Positions 33,551-45,389 are shown, numbered from the stretch's first letter. The stretch: DNA of 64,000 nucleotides from Liopterus haemorrhoidalis (GCA_963971575.1 OZ020616.1:4236924-4300923); one strand, 5' to 3'. Notes: generated from the letters alone by a model not told the origin. Numbers and translations are program-made.

Positions 33551-34770
33551 TACACGTGCAGAGCAAATTCGGCTGAAAGGATTTTTATGAAACTTCATAT
33601 TTAAGCTTCTGCCATCAATGGCACATGTTGATCAACTTTTGGTAAAAATCGGTTGACTAAAAATGGGAGTTTACTCGTGTCGATTTTAAGATTTTTATGA
33701 GTATTTCACAACAGAAAAATATTTCGAAAAAATTTATTGAACAAAAGTTGCTATAAAAGCAATAATTAATAACTTTTATTTGAGACGTTTTTTGATAAAA
33801 CGAAAAATTTCGAATAATTTTTGTAAAATTTTTAATTTAATGTTAAGTCTCAATTTTTTCACACTTATATGTAACGTTTCCATGGTCATGATAAATAATA
33901 TCTCTGTTTGAAAATATTAGGCCAAGTTATTTCTACTCTGCTGCTAGAATGTATTACTTAATGAAGTACTTTATGATGGCGGTCGGTCCTGTGGTGGCCA
34001 CAGCTGATACCAAATAAACGAAACAACTTTCCGATACACCTAATATATATTAAAGACCCATTTCCTAATTAATTTTGATATATTAAATACATACTTCAAG
34101 TTGAATTTATATGAATATAACAAAAGTTTCCATATTTATGGCCACCATTGTTTACGGAAAATTCTTGTGAATGAAGCCAAATTGTCGACACAATTTACAG
34201 TGGCTAAGAATATCTAATCCTATAATACTGTCTAATGACTAATATTTTGTCATCAGAAGTAATTTTAAATAATTACCCTGTAAGATACAAATTACTGGTA
34301 ACTTTTTAATAATTGAAAATTAATTACTAGCGTTAACATATAATTCCAGGAAATATCTTTTAACGTTCATTTTAAAATCAGGTACTTTTAAAACAACTTA
34401 TCCGTGAAATATAACATGACACATTATCGCTAATTTCCCCTAACGATTGTCTGTCTGTCTATCTCATGTCATTGACTTGTATTTTTCTAGTTCTATGATA
34501 ATTATATTTGTACACTGCTAACTTAGGTAATAAGGTCAAAAAATTTATGTCTACCTGATAGTTTATCACTTGACGAACAACACCATACAAACATTTTCCC
34601 TATAAGTGTTATTACAAACCAAGTGGAACAAGCATGTGCTTGTTTATGTTGAACACTTGTATGGGAAATAGGTTAATAAGTTGTAATTATTATAACATAT
34701 TTAAATATCAGTTACATTTGTCATTGCGGCACACATTGGCGTCCTATTTATTTCGTTACACAGCAGGCAG
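33551..34770. other. Intronic spacer
   Basis: Dispersed-repeat-like sequence follows the TCTG run to about 33700; nothing recognised after that. Confidence 0.35.
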
Positions 34771-34898
34771 TGGTATATACAGGGTGTTTGTTTGAAATTC
34801 CGCACCTCGAATAACTCCTTTATTACAGGTGATACAGAAAATTCTTCTGAAAAAAAGTTAAACTAGACATAAGGGTCCACTTAAGGACTATATTAAGA

Positions 34899-35724
34899 AT
34901 AGGGGATAGGCATGCTTTTTTTTAATTTTTTTTATTATATTCCTCTTGTTACATATAAACAGTTTTGCATTTTTTTTTAAATTTGAAGGCTTAAATAAAT
35001 CATAAATGTATGTAGCGCGTGAAAACGACGTGTGACGTTATACCCCAACTAAGAACTAAGTGTACTACGTACAGCCTACCCAGTGTACTGCGTACAGCCT
35101 ACGCAATGTACTGCGTACAGCCTACCCGGTGTACAGCGTACAGCCTACACAGTCTGTCGTGAACTTATTTCTAAAATAAAGTTTAATTCTATAAAAAAAA
35201 TTTATACATGTTTACCGAATTAAATTTTATATTAAAATATATAAAATATAGAAGATCCAGGCCCCAGTACTTCGAAACATAGTCGAAAATATTGTTTAGT
35301 ACCAATGTGCACAAATAGTTCAATTAGAAATAAAAAAAAAAAACAATTTATATCATTACCTGATGGCGAAAAACAACAGAAAAGGCGAAATTTGTACCAC
35401 GTATTTCTTCAGCACTGTAGCATTAATTATTTTTCATATATTCCATGAGCATAAATGCATCAATGTTGGGTAAATTATCACTCTGAGCCCTAACAAAATC
35501 TTTTTAATAATGCCATTTAATAATAAATGCGTGAAAAATTGTTTAAAAACAAATACAAAACTCTCGAACAATACAATATACACACGTAAAGATTATGTTG
35601 TAGTCTTTATCTGTGACGTCAAACCCCAGCAGTTTGACGTCATACTCAGCCGTGTCGGTGCCGTGGTCGGCTTATTTCAAATTTACAATATTTTATTTAA
35701 AAAATTTGGCTATAATATTAATAA
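34899..35724 (+). mobile_element. THAP-bearing AATAGGGGATA element, copy E3
   Basis: It starts AATAGGGGATAGGCATGC and runs in reverse relative to E1. It contains a 24-bp minisatellite (GTGTACTGCGTACAGCCTAC, four to five units at 35050-35155), a degenerate THAP start (CLVPMCTNSS at 35300-35330, PDGEKQQKRRNL at 35360-35395) and TGACGTCA sites. The far end is replaced by a family G element. Confidence 0.6.
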
Positions 35725-35934
35725 AAGTGAAGAGCAAAAAAAAAAGTCCTTACCTCCCAGATCTAAGTGAAGAGCAAAACATAAAAGGTCCTCACCTCTC
35801 AGATTAACTAGTTGTAATATTTATTTTCTTACAAATGCTGAGTTATGTAAAAACCGGGACAATCGACCGTCCCGAAAACATTTTTCGGGACACCGGGACA
35901 ATTGACCGAAAACCGGGACGGATGGTCATCCTAA
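35725..35934. mobile_element. Family G element, copy 3
   Basis: Two GAGCAAAA-GTCCT-ACCTCCCAGAT units, then GACCGTCCCGAAAACA and a GGATGGTCATCCTA end. Left terminus not clear. Confidence 0.55.
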
Positions 35935-36337
35935 GCATAGAGAATCGATACTTTAATTTTTTTTCTTGAAAGTACATTGAATAAGCTTTACAAGGTTATC
36001 AAAAAAAAAAAAGAAAAAAACCTAGGGAGACAAAATGTTACTATACGCAGATTTGCATTATAATATATCACCATTTCTCAACAAAGGAGGAGAATGAAAT
36101 TATGTTTTGAGGTATTACAAACAATTCCTTTAAGATTACAAGTGTGAAGATGTTGCGGATTAATAACCATGTTTTATACTTCACAATTGTAATCAGCAAC
36201 ATTGACCTAAAAATGTTCATACACAATAGAGTAGAGGCTATTACGTAGTTACAAAGGAGAAAAAAGTTCAATTATGGCCGTGTCAAATGTTTTAATTCGA
36301 GATATTCCTAACTCGACTCAAAACAACAATTACAGTC

Positions 36338-36569
36338 AGGGATACCAGACGTCCGCAGTGCGCGGGACAGTCCCGCACAAGAATTATTTGTCCCGCGTAA
36401 ACATTTAAATATCTCTTTTGTCTGTAAAATAACAAAATAATGTCATAAAAAGTGATGGACGAAATGTATTTCTATCCTACATAATGATATGGAAAAAAAA
36501 AAAATTGAGAAAAATCGCCCTAATTTTTTTCATTTTTCTCCCGCGAGATTTTGAAAATTGGCAACCCTG
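36338..36569. mobile_element. hAT-type MITE (CAGGGATACC ends)
   Basis: 232 bp beginning CAGGGATACCAGACGTCC and ending TTGGCAACCCTG. A perfect 8-bp duplication, ATTACAGT, lies at 36330-36337 and 36570-36577. It contains TCCCGC words that also occur in family G. Confidence 0.8.
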
Positions 36570-36828
36570 ATTACAGTACAAAAATATATTTTAACTTGAG
36601 TTGGGGTAACTCGAGTTAAACATTTAACACGTTCTTTGCATGAGTATTACAAGAACACTCACTGTTCATTTCAGGTGCGCACCTAGAAGATGGATTCTCG
36701 GGTTTCAGGGCCGTCTTATCTATTAGGAACAGTGCTCAGGGTCTACGGAAACAATTAACAAAAAACAAACAAAAACAAAAACACAGAAATTGGGGAAAAT
36801 GAAATTCATCCCACTACCCAACTATTAA

Positions 36829-37507
36829 CCCCTTAACGCCCAGCCCCGAGCTCAGTTCGGGCATACTATACTTGCAAAAATGACCAGACCCGAGTCCAGT
36901 TCGGGCAACGTGAATTTTCGTACGCAAAAACATTACGTACCCGAATTGAACTCGGGCATGTATAATAATTTAAAATTTAAGAAAAAAGTATTATTTATGT
37001 TAACTTGATTTATTATAAGTTAAATTTTGATTAGTTATTTATAATAAAATATAATAAATAAAGTCGTAATTTTTGAGAACTGATTTTTTACATTCTTCGA
37101 GAACAAATTATACTTATTGCAATTCAACATGTGGATATAATAGTATATGGGGGGGAGTTGATAGATTAAACCAGCAACTCCACGATTATCCGGTCACAAG
37201 AAAACGAGGAAAATAATATTATAAGAAAGTAATTTTCCATCGGTTGAATATTTGTGTTTTTAACGCATTTGTCCTATATAATAAAAATCATGGAAAATTA
37301 GATCATTTAGAATTTAGATTAGGTCTAATTAAGAAATTGATTGAGGAATCCCATTCTTCAAATGTTAGGAAACCCGGCCGACCAAAAAAACCAGGACCTT
37401 TGAGACTTTCAGAAAGACATTTCCCCGAATATATTCCCCCCACCGAAAAAAAAAGATAATCTCTTTTCCTCTTTTCTAAAAAAAAAAAAAAAACAAAGCG
37501 TTAAGGT
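36829..37507 (+). mobile_element. piggyBac-like element, deleted
   Basis: Preceded by TTAA, it begins CCCCTTAACGCCC and ends GCGTTAAGG. Three copies of a CCCGA...TTCGGGCA word lie just inside the left end. It retains the end of a piggyBac transposase gene. Confidence 0.7.
37268..37459 (+). pseudogene. piggyBac transposase C-terminal fragment
   Basis: Contains RKPGRPKKPGPLRLSERHFPEYIPPTEKK, matching the segment just before the cysteine-rich C-terminal domain of piggyBac transposases. A stop follows before any cysteine finger, and the catalytic DDD core is missing. Confidence 0.75.
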
Positions 37508-38422
37508 AGCGAATAATTCATGGGTAATTGTGAATTCGCAAGAAAATAGTTGAACACACATGAGAACATACATAAAAGTTTTAAATAAATGTTGTGCATA
37601 CCAAACAAACAAAATTATGTATTTCAAATTAATTTTTACTCGTTTTAGTATACGGTATATCTGAAAATGTACGAGAAATAAATAATAATAACGGAAATAA
37701 GCAAACAAAATCACAATACGCGTAGTCGAGAGCAGAACCAAGTAACTGACGCCACTGAAATGTGTTAAACTAACTGCTGATAACGTAATGAAGAAAATTT
37801 GTTTCTGCGCAGGGGAACCAGTAACTTCCGCCTGTATTTTTCTCATACCGAACGAGCTCTAAGTAATAGTAATAAGTTCTTTATTTATTGATATCTACAT
37901 TTTTTTTAAATATTCTTTTCTTATTCAGTACATTAAATAACAAAATTAGGTAAACAACAGGAATAGTGTTTACAGTTTTACTCATTTTAAAGTGAAATTT
38001 AATTTCTTGTTTCCTTGTGAGTCAAAGTAATTAAAGTAATCTTTAAGTTTGTTTCAAATAACAATAATATTTGTTTTGAAATGTGTACATACAATATGCA
38101 GTTCTATTTAGGCCCACTACAAAGAATGTAGGTCAATTCCTTGTGACGTCAGGTATCACAGAAGGACAATATTTGTTATTTAACTGTGCAGATATAATTT
38201 TCTTCGCAAGATTCGTTCACAAGCAATCCAGGACCTGTAAATTGAACATGTGATACATTTAATATATCGGCAGCATAATTAACAAGAATATTAGTGAGGA
38301 ACTAATAGGGTTATTTTGAACAAAATATGTTAACTACTGGGTGTATTAGAATAACCGTCCACTTCTTCTCGAAAATACTATGTGTGAGCAAATTGGAATA
38401 ATATTTTTATTATCAATGCCTA
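37508..38422. other. Intronic spacer
   Basis: No gene or repeat boundary recognised. Confidence 0.35.
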
Positions 38423-38515
38423 CCCAAAGAATCGAATGGCAGCATTGAAACTTTTCGGAGCAAACCGGAAGTACAGGATATCAAGAACAATTCTGATTTT
38501 TTAAATGGTAACATA

Positions 38516-38924
38516 CAGTCTGTTCCAAACGGTTAGGCGGAACTAAATGGGAATTTCGTTCTTTTAGGTTGTCACGAGAAGGGATCTTGCTTGGGTTATT
38601 TCAATTTTCACGTTGGAATGTCACAATTTAAAATTCCAACAATGAAACCATGGAAACGAATGACATATGTCAAAATTAAATTATTATTTTTTATATAATT
38701 TAATGACAAAAAAATTAATAAATGGGAAATTTGTATTAAGAATAACACAAATAATCAAAATATAAAGAAAATGATAATTTAAAATGATATTAACTTTAAC
38801 CAAAAAATGTTTATTGTAAGTATGATTTACAAAGCTTAAACAAAACGGTCGAAAAGCACGATTTAAACGATGAAAGGAACTAGATTGCAAAATCTAGTTC
38901 CGCTTAACCGTTTGGAACAGACTG
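38516..38924. mobile_element. Family A MITE, copy 3 (inverted)
   Basis: CAGTCTGTTCCAAACGG to its inverse, flanked by TA; opposite orientation to the other four copies. Confidence 0.8.
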
Positions 38925-39327
38925 TATGCTATAGTTACAGAGAATACATTTTTTCGTAAACCGTAAAAGTTATGTATAAGCTGTTCTCTTTTGTAAGAAC
39001 AAACTAAGAGGGAATTTTGTTTTCAATAGTTTGCACCTTTAAAGCTGTATGTCATGTTGGTATTAAAAAATTTCACTTATTTTAAATGTCGATCCATTTG
39101 ATATATGTCATAATGAAAAATTATACAGTGAATTTATTCTTTTATGCAAAATGTACTATGTCATTACCATGGATACAGTTTTTGACAGCAATATAGATCA
39201 TGTTCATTTTCATTTGCAATATAGACAATTAGTGTGTATACTTTTGCTCATTACTGATTTAAAAATTAATCAACATGTATATACAGATGAAGAAAAAATA
39301 ATGATGGTAACTTGATATAACTCCCAA

Positions 39328-40326
39328 ATGAGTTTAAGAGATGTTTTTGCTGTATTTAGTGCAACTTATCCAGATCGGCCAATACCAAATCCCTCTACAA
39401 TTTCAAGACTAGTTAATAAATTTCATCGCGAAGGATGTCTTAAGTCAAAACATAATAAAAAAAAGAATAACATCCCACGTGCTTACAGAAGAGAAGCAGT
39501 TGGAAATATTGTTACAAGTGGAAGAAAACAATCAAAATACTTTAAGATCAATTGCACAAACCGTTGGTGTCAGTACTGGATCTGTTTTTAACTTCTTAAA
39601 AAAAGAAAAGTTTCGATCATACAAATTTCAAAATCATCAAGAATTGTTACAAAGGGACGCAGCAGTACGTATGGATTTCTGTTTTGAAATGTTTGAAAAA
39701 ATTAATTCCGACCCAACAATGCTTGAAAGAATTTTATTTACAGACGAAACAACGTTTACTCTAATTGGTGAAGTGCACAGACAAAATTTTAGGTACTGGA
39801 GTCGAGAAAATTTACATTTGTTTCATTCCTCCCGAACTCAAAATCCGCAAAAATTAAATGTTTGGGCAGGGATAATAGGAACCAATATTATAGGGCCTTT
39901 TTTTATTGACGGTAACCTTAAGGCCGCAAAATATCTAGCCCTTTTGCAAAACTAAATATTACCTGCGTTGCGAAAACTGAATATTTATGGACAAATATGG
40001 TTTCAACATGATAGCGCAAAAGTCCATTATTCTAGAATAATTAAAGAATATTTACATAGAACTTTCCCAAATAGCTGGATTGGAAGAGGAGGGTCGATGA
40101 ATTGGCCAGCGAGATCTCCGGATTTGGCACCCAATGATTTTTTTATTGGGGATATTTAAAGGCCAAAGTATATAATGGAGAACTTAGGGATGTTGCTGAA
40201 CTGCAAGACATAATTTTTTAAGCATCCAACAATATACCTCAAGAGCAATTGCTGAATGTTTTGAATCATTTTTATGATCGCTTAACATTTTGTATGCAAG
40301 TAAACGGAGAAACTTTTGAACATTTA
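39328..40326 (+). pseudogene. Tc1/mariner-like transposase, frameshifted
   Basis: First frame MSLRDVFAVFSATYPDRPIPNPSTISRLVNKF (HTH), then a frame change near 39480 to TLRSIAQTVGVSTGSVFNFL (second HTH), ILFTDETTFTLIG (first catalytic Asp), NVWAGIIG, a stop at 39953, QHDSAKVHYSRIIKEYL (second Asp), SMNWPARSPDLAPNDFF (third Asp) and a final FEHLL before the stop. All three acidic motifs are visible, but at least one frameshift and two stops break the gene. It is the most complete transposase of the family A/B/C group here. Confidence 0.8.
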
Positions 40327-40638
40327 TTATAAGTTTTTATTATAATTTTTTTTTATTTGTATTTTCAATAAAATATTTTCATTTTGCTAGTAAATATGGT
40401 TTTTTCTATGTTGCAAATGAAAATGAACACGATTTATATTGCTGTCAAAAACTGTATCCATAGTAATGACATAGTACATGTTGCATAAAAGAATAAATTC
40501 ACTGTATCTGAATTATAATGATCATAATCTTATCAACCTAAAGTCGGTTTTACAACGTAAGGAATATTTTTAATTGACATTTAAAGTCAGTAACATACCA
40601 TAAAAGTAACCAAAATAACCAGATCTAGTGTGTTCTTA

Positions 40639-41206
40639 TAGACCGGGAGCTCATGACATTTTTGGTCTCCGATTTCATACAGCATGCCTTTTGGAGGAAA
40701 GAATATTTACCCTGTGACAACAAAAAAGGGATGGTACTAAACCCCTGCTCGCTTTCTGGTCATAGGGAAAATTGCATTTCCACTTGCACAAAATTTTTGT
40801 GTTTTTCTCTGATTTAATATTGCTTGCCCTTTTGACAAAAGAAAGTTATAACAAATTTAAAGTCTTTTAATTATAGGCATGCTGTATGAAAACGCGGAAA
40901 ATCATATTTTTTTATTACAAGATCACATGACCGTTTGAGCCCTTTGGGACCCTCCGAATCGCATGCATATATTTAAAAGACTTTAAATTTGTTATAACTT
41001 TCTTTTGACAAAAGGGCAAGCAATATTAAATCAGAGAAAGCACAAAAATTTTGTGTTTAAGTGGAAATGCAATTTTCCCTATGACCGGAAAGCGTGCAGG
41101 GGTTTAGTACCATCCTTTTTTTGTGGTCACAGGGTAAATATTCTCTCCTCCAAAAGGCATGCTGTATGAAATCGGAGACCAAAAACTGTCATGAGCTCCC
41201 GGTCTA
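40639..41206. mobile_element. Foldback element with TAGACCGGGAGCTCATGACA ends
   Basis: The whole 568 bp reads as two inverted arms meeting near 40920. Both borders are TTA (40636-40638 and 41207-41209), a 3-bp target duplication that restores the host element TIR when removed. It has no coding capacity. A partial relative is at 884-1180. Confidence 0.85.
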
Positions 41207-41763
41207 TTACAAAAGTGAACAGCTTATATAAAAAAATACTTAAGAAAAAGTTGTTTCCTTACGAGCTTTAGCGAACGATCAAATTCAACATATGTTACAA
41301 TTTAACAAATCAGAGTTGTTGATATCCTGTACTTCCGGTTTGTTCCGGAAAATTGCAATATCATCATTCGATTCTTTGGAAAGACTTTCGTCAAATATAA
41401 TTTTAGTTTTACTCATTTTTTTTATGCAAAATTGCCGTTCTTAAAATCTAGTCTGTCGTTAATAAAACTTATTTTGTCGGGCCGATAAATGGATACTAAA
41501 GCAAAAAAGGTATGTTCTCTAAAAAATGAAAGTTTTACAACGTAGTTTGAGAACCATTGGTCGAAAAAAGCAAGTGCTTTATTTATTGTTATTTCTGTAT
41601 AAAATGGCAGTTCTTGTTTAATTTAACCAACCTCGTAGTTCTTAGAGATCTCGATGTATAAATAATGGACACTTAAAATAAACAGCTTGTATAAAAAGAT
41701 ATAAAATATGTAAGTTGTTAATTTATTATTATATGGTATTTATATATATGTTTTTATTTTCAG

Positions 41764-42003
41764 GAAACGCATAAACAACAGTCTAGCCCCTATTCTTTAT
41801 CACCGTTAAGCCTAAGTAGTCAAAGGTTGTTGAGGTCTCCACACAAAGCTACAAGGAAAATATCGAGGATACCATTTAAAGTACTAGATGCACCTGAATT
41901 GCAAGATGATTTTTATTTAAATTTAGTCGATTGGTCAATGCAAAATGTTTTGAGTGTTGGACTGGGAAGCTGTGTCTACCTTTGGTCCGCCTGTACTAGT
42001 CAA
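41764..42003 (+). CDS. fzr: Fizzy-related/Cdh1, exon 2
   Basis: Phase 0 at both ends, 80 residues. Encodes SSPYSLSPLSLSSQRLLRSPHK, then RKISRIPFKVLDAPELQDDFYLNLVDWS and NVLSVGLGSCVYLWSA. This is the highly conserved linker and the first WD40 blade of Cdh1. The RLLRSPHK and RKISRIPFK basic stretches sit in the region where Cdh1 proteins are phosphorylated by CDKs; SP sites are visible in SLSP and RSP. Acceptor TTTTCAG, donor GTAAGT. Confidence 0.95.
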
Positions 42004-42118
42004 GTAAGTAATATCTAGATCTGTATTAAGTAAGTTCTTATTAATGAAAATCTCTAAGGGCCGGTTTTACAATTCATGGTTACCTGTTGGTTAGCTCAAA
42101 TCAATGGCTAACGACATA

Positions 42119-43406
42119 CCAGGTCTACAAGTATGAAATGCGGATTTTTTTCAAAATTGCCGCGCAAACAGAATGTATAGTTCAAAGTTTCAACACATAT
42201 GGCGTTTTGTTAAGATATCATTAAGCGTCAAATGCGTATAGGTTATAATTTGAAAAGTGATCATATAGTTTTGTTTTTCTGTGTTAAAAATGTCAAATTT
42301 TGTGCCAAATAAAGAGCATTCGCGGACAGTACTACTGTTTTGTTTTCATTTGAAAAAAACTGCTACTGAATCATACCGACTGTTTCGAGAAGCTTATGGT
42401 GAATATGCTCCATCGCAAGATACGTGTGAACGATGGTTTCGGCGTTTCAAAAGTGGTGACTTTGATCTTACAGACAAAGAACATGGAAAACCTCCAAAAA
42501 AATATGATGATACAAAATTGGAAACATTGCTACAGGAAGACGATAGTCAATCACAAAAACAACTAGCAGAGCAGTTAGGCGTTAGTCAACAAGCTGTTTC
42601 CAATCGCCTACGAGAGATGGGTAAGATCCAGAAAGTCGGCAGATGGGTTCCACATGCATTGAATGAGAGGCAGATGGAAAAACGCAAAAACACTTGTGAA
42701 ATTTTGCTTGCACGATACAAAAGAAAGCTTTTTTGCATCGTATCATTACTGGCGATGAAAAATGGATTTATTTTGAAAATCCCAAACGCAAAAAATCATG
42801 GGTGAACCCAGGCTCACCATCCACATCAACTGAAAGACCGAATCGCTTTGGCTAAAAGACAATGCTCTGTACTTGGTGGGACCAAAAGGGTGTGGTCTAT
42901 TATGAATTGTTAAAACCTGGTGAAACAGTTAATACCCAACGCTACCAACAACAACTGATCGAATTGAACCATTCGCTGCTCATAAAACGACCAGAATACG
43001 AAAGAAGACAGCACAAGGCAATCTTTCTTCACGATAAAGCTCCATCACATAAGGCAAAAGCAGTTTGCAACACATTGGAGGCACTCAAGTGGGAAGTGCT
43101 ACCCCATGCCGCTTACTCACCAGACTTGGCCCCTTCAGATTACGACTTGTTCGCATCGATGGGTCACGCATTTGCCGAGCAGCACTTTTGTTCATATGAA
43201 AATGTGAAAGAATGGCTAGATGAATGGTTTGCGGGGAAAGGGGAAGAGTTCTGCTGGCGAGGTATTCACAAATTGCCTGAAACAGGGGAAAAATGTATAA
43301 CTTCTAATGGAGCATACTTTGAATAAATAAACTTTTACTGTTCTTTTGAGTTTAATGTGTTTTATTTAAAAAAAAACAAATCCGCATTTCATACTTGTAG
43401 ACCTGG
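42119..43406 (+). mobile_element. Mariner element, near full length
   Basis: 1288 bp with inverted ends CCAGGTCTACAAGTATGAAA and a TA on each side. Contains a long but broken transposase gene. Size fits a full-length mariner (about 1.3 kb). Confidence 0.9.
42290..43326 (+). pseudogene. Mariner transposase, nearly complete but frameshifted
   Basis: Opens MSNFVPNKEHSRTVLLFCFHLKKTA with HTH1 through APSQDTCERWFRRFKSGDFDL, then GKPPKK and HTH2 (LAEQLGVSQQAVSNRL, MGKIQKVGRWVPHAL). The first catalytic region, TGDEKWIYF in a shifted frame, is followed by KSWVNPG; then MLCTWWDQKGVVYYELL, IFLHDKAPSHKA (second Asp) and HAAYSPDLAPSDYDLF (third Asp), to a stop at 43326. At least one frameshift near 42740 and one stop near 42853 disable it. 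Confidence 0.88.
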
Positions 43407-43529
43407 TATTTGCAATATAATAATTACCATAAGTTTCCACGGTAACCACTAGCCAGAGACTTAATTGCCGATTGTAAAACTAGCCGTAACTATTGTTTAA
43501 AATTTAATGTTTAGTATTATTAATAAATA

Positions 43530-44005
43530 CAGTGGAACCTCTATATTCGTCATTAATCTGTTCCTGGGGGTGTAACGAATATAGAATATGACGAATATAG
43601 AAACAATTTTTCCCATAAAAAATAATTGAAATTCAATTAATCTGTTTCCAACTCCTAAAAGTGGTACAAAAATTTTAAAAAATGTTGTTTAAACTATAAC
43701 TTTATTGTACTTAATAGATAAACATAGTGGTAGAAGTGGAAAAGGAGGAAGGTTAATGTTGAAAACAAGAGTTGCTATCAATTAAAACAAAACAGCCAAT
43801 AGTAATTCCAATTCTGATAATGGGGTTTGTTTTGTCGATGATTTAGCAGCACTCGTTTTAACAAGGGATTTGTCCAATGTTGTCTGTTTTTGTCTGCTCT
43901 GTAAAACCTTCCTGAAGTAGTCAATCATATTGCCGTTAGATACATTTATATTTTGATTGACTAGCAAAATTTGGGTGCCATTTTTCGACCATATTCTGCA
44001 CTTTG
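43530..44005 (-). mobile_element. pogo/Tigger-like element end
   Basis: Begins CAGTGGAACCTCTATATTCG, a pogo/Tigger-type terminus, with internal repeats of ACGAATATAGA. The minus strand carries the end of a transposase gene. The other terminus is not seen. Confidence 0.65.
43782..43967 (-). pseudogene. pogo/Tigger transposase C-terminal tail
   Basis: The frame reads MIDYFRKVLQSRQKQTTLDKSLVKT. The QKQTTLDKSLV stretch matches the QxTTLDxF tail common in Tigger/jerky transposases and resembles a PCNA-interacting motif with the aromatic residue lost. Upstream catalytic parts are not visible. Confidence 0.55.
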
Positions 44006-44011
44006 GCCCAG

Positions 44012-44360
44012 TAAGGGATAGGCATGATTTTTTTTTTGATTTTTTTATTATATTCCTCTTGTTGCATATAACATAAAAAACAGTTTTGCATTTTTTTTTT
44101 TAATTTGAAGGTTTAAAAAAAATCATAAATATATGTAGCGCGCGAAAACAACGTGTGACGTCATACCCTACTTAAGTGTACTGCGTACAGCCTACCCAGT
44201 GTACAGCCTACACAGTCTGTCGTGAACTTATTTGCTTGTATAACTTTTATAGATTGTGTAAAGTTAGGGTGATTTTAATTAAAATAGAGTTTAATTCTAT
44301 AAAAACAATTTATACATGTTTACCAAATTAAATTTTATATTAAAATATATAACCTATATT
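44012..44360. mobile_element. AATAGGGGATA-family partial copy E4
   Basis: Starts AGGGATAGGCATGATTTT and includes CGCGCGAAAACAACGTGTGACGTCA and a GTACTGCGTACAGCCTAC pair. Right part missing. Confidence 0.55.
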
Positions 44361-44882
44361 GCAGTATTTCAATTATGCCTCTAACGTAAACAATGTAGTA
44401 AAATTCTGGCATCTAAATTACATAAATATTTACATTTTACAGAGTTGCAGCGTTTATTGTTTACATAAAGTTATAGAATACATAAATGGTTTAGTTACAA
44501 GTCTGTTTTGACACCACGTATTTCTTCAGCACTGTAGCATTCATTATTTTAAATCAGTTTTTAGGATTCATTTAATTATAACCCCAATTAATCAGTTACT
44601 AGTAACCCGAAGATATTTTGCATCAGGTTTCACATTGATCTGATCAGTTTTTTTACTCTCCTATTGTACATATGTATTCTTCTAATATATGAAGTAATAA
44701 ACTGCACTCGTAAGTCGTGAAGTTCTTACGTTTTTGCCTTTTTTCCATTTTGTAAATTCAAATGACAAGTGACACTGACAGGAATATTTTTAAATTATGT
44801 TTTTGCAATATTTTTTCTTGACATAAAATAGTAAAAAAATGAAAAAAAATCCCTAGTAATTTTGTATTATGATCTTTACATA

Positions 44883-45291
44883 CAGTCTGTTCCAAACGGT
44901 TAGGCGGAACTAGATTTTGCAATCTAGTTACTTTCATCGTTTAAATCGTGCCTTTCGGCCGTTTTGTTTAAGCTTTGTAAATAATACTTACAATAAACAT
45001 TTTTTGGTTAATGTTAATATCATTTTAAAATGTCATTTTCTTTATATTTTGATTTTTTGTGTCATTCTTAATACAAATTTCCCATTTATTTATTTTTTTT
45101 GTCATTAAAATATCTAAAAAAAAATATTTAATTTTGACATATGTCATTCGTTTCCATGGTTTCATTGTTGGAATTTTAAATTTTGACATCCCAACTTAAA
45201 AAATGAAATAACCCAAGCAAGGTCCCTTCTCGTGACAACCTAAAAGAACTAAATTCCCATTTAGTTCCGCTTAACCGTTTGGAACAGACTG
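44883..45291. mobile_element. Family A MITE, copy 4
   Basis: CAGTCTGTTCCAAACGG to its inverse, flanked by TA. Lies 98 bp before copy 5 in the same orientation, in fizzy-related intron 2. Confidence 0.8.
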
Positions 45292-45389
45292 TAATTACTC
45301 ATTTGTATTATGGACATAATGAAATGTTTCATTAAAATCTGTTCATTATTTTTTATGAATAGCAATAGAAATATTATGATCATTAAATA

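Larger units (their letters stand above)
38977..41225 (+). mobile_element. Family B element with transposase (probable parent of family B MITEs)
   Basis: Left AAGCTGTTCTCTTTTGTAAG and right TTACAAAAGTGAACAGCTT are the ends of the family B MITEs. The interior carries a Tc1/mariner-type transposase. A foldback element at 40639-41206 is inserted 20 bp before the right end. Confidence 0.8.
38423..41379. mobile_element. Outer TIR element containing nested transposons
   Basis: Left CCAAAGAATCGAATG, followed by CAAACCGGAAGTACAGGATA, is mirrored at the right (TATCCTGTACTTCCGGTTTG then CATTCGATTCTTTGG). Inside are a family A MITE (38516-38924) and a transposase-bearing family B element (38977-41225), the latter itself holding a foldback element. 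Confidence 0.7.
14650..41763 (+). other. Fizzy-related intron 1, 27.1 kb, transposon-filled
   Basis: Bounded by GTAAGT and TTTTCAG, both at codon boundaries. It contains hAT, mariner, THAP, piggyBac, non-LTR, MITE and satellite-like insertions listed separately. No other intact host gene was recognised within it. Confidence 0.85.
42057..43486. mobile_element. MITE (GGCCGGTTTTACAATTCATGG) split by a mariner
   Basis: Left GGCCGGTTTTACAATTCATGGTT and right ATTGTAAAACTAGCC are inverted, with a shared internal GGTTACC/GGTAACC. Removing the mariner at 42119-43406 leaves a MITE of about 140 bp in fizzy-related intron 2. Confidence 0.65.

Noticed and set aside
12242..45108. Recurrent frames beginning MQSSYFHRLNRAFRPF at 12242, 38684 (reverse) and 44917
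   Set aside because: They are the interior of family A MITEs read from the same position; lengths vary with small indels and no protein family is recognisable.
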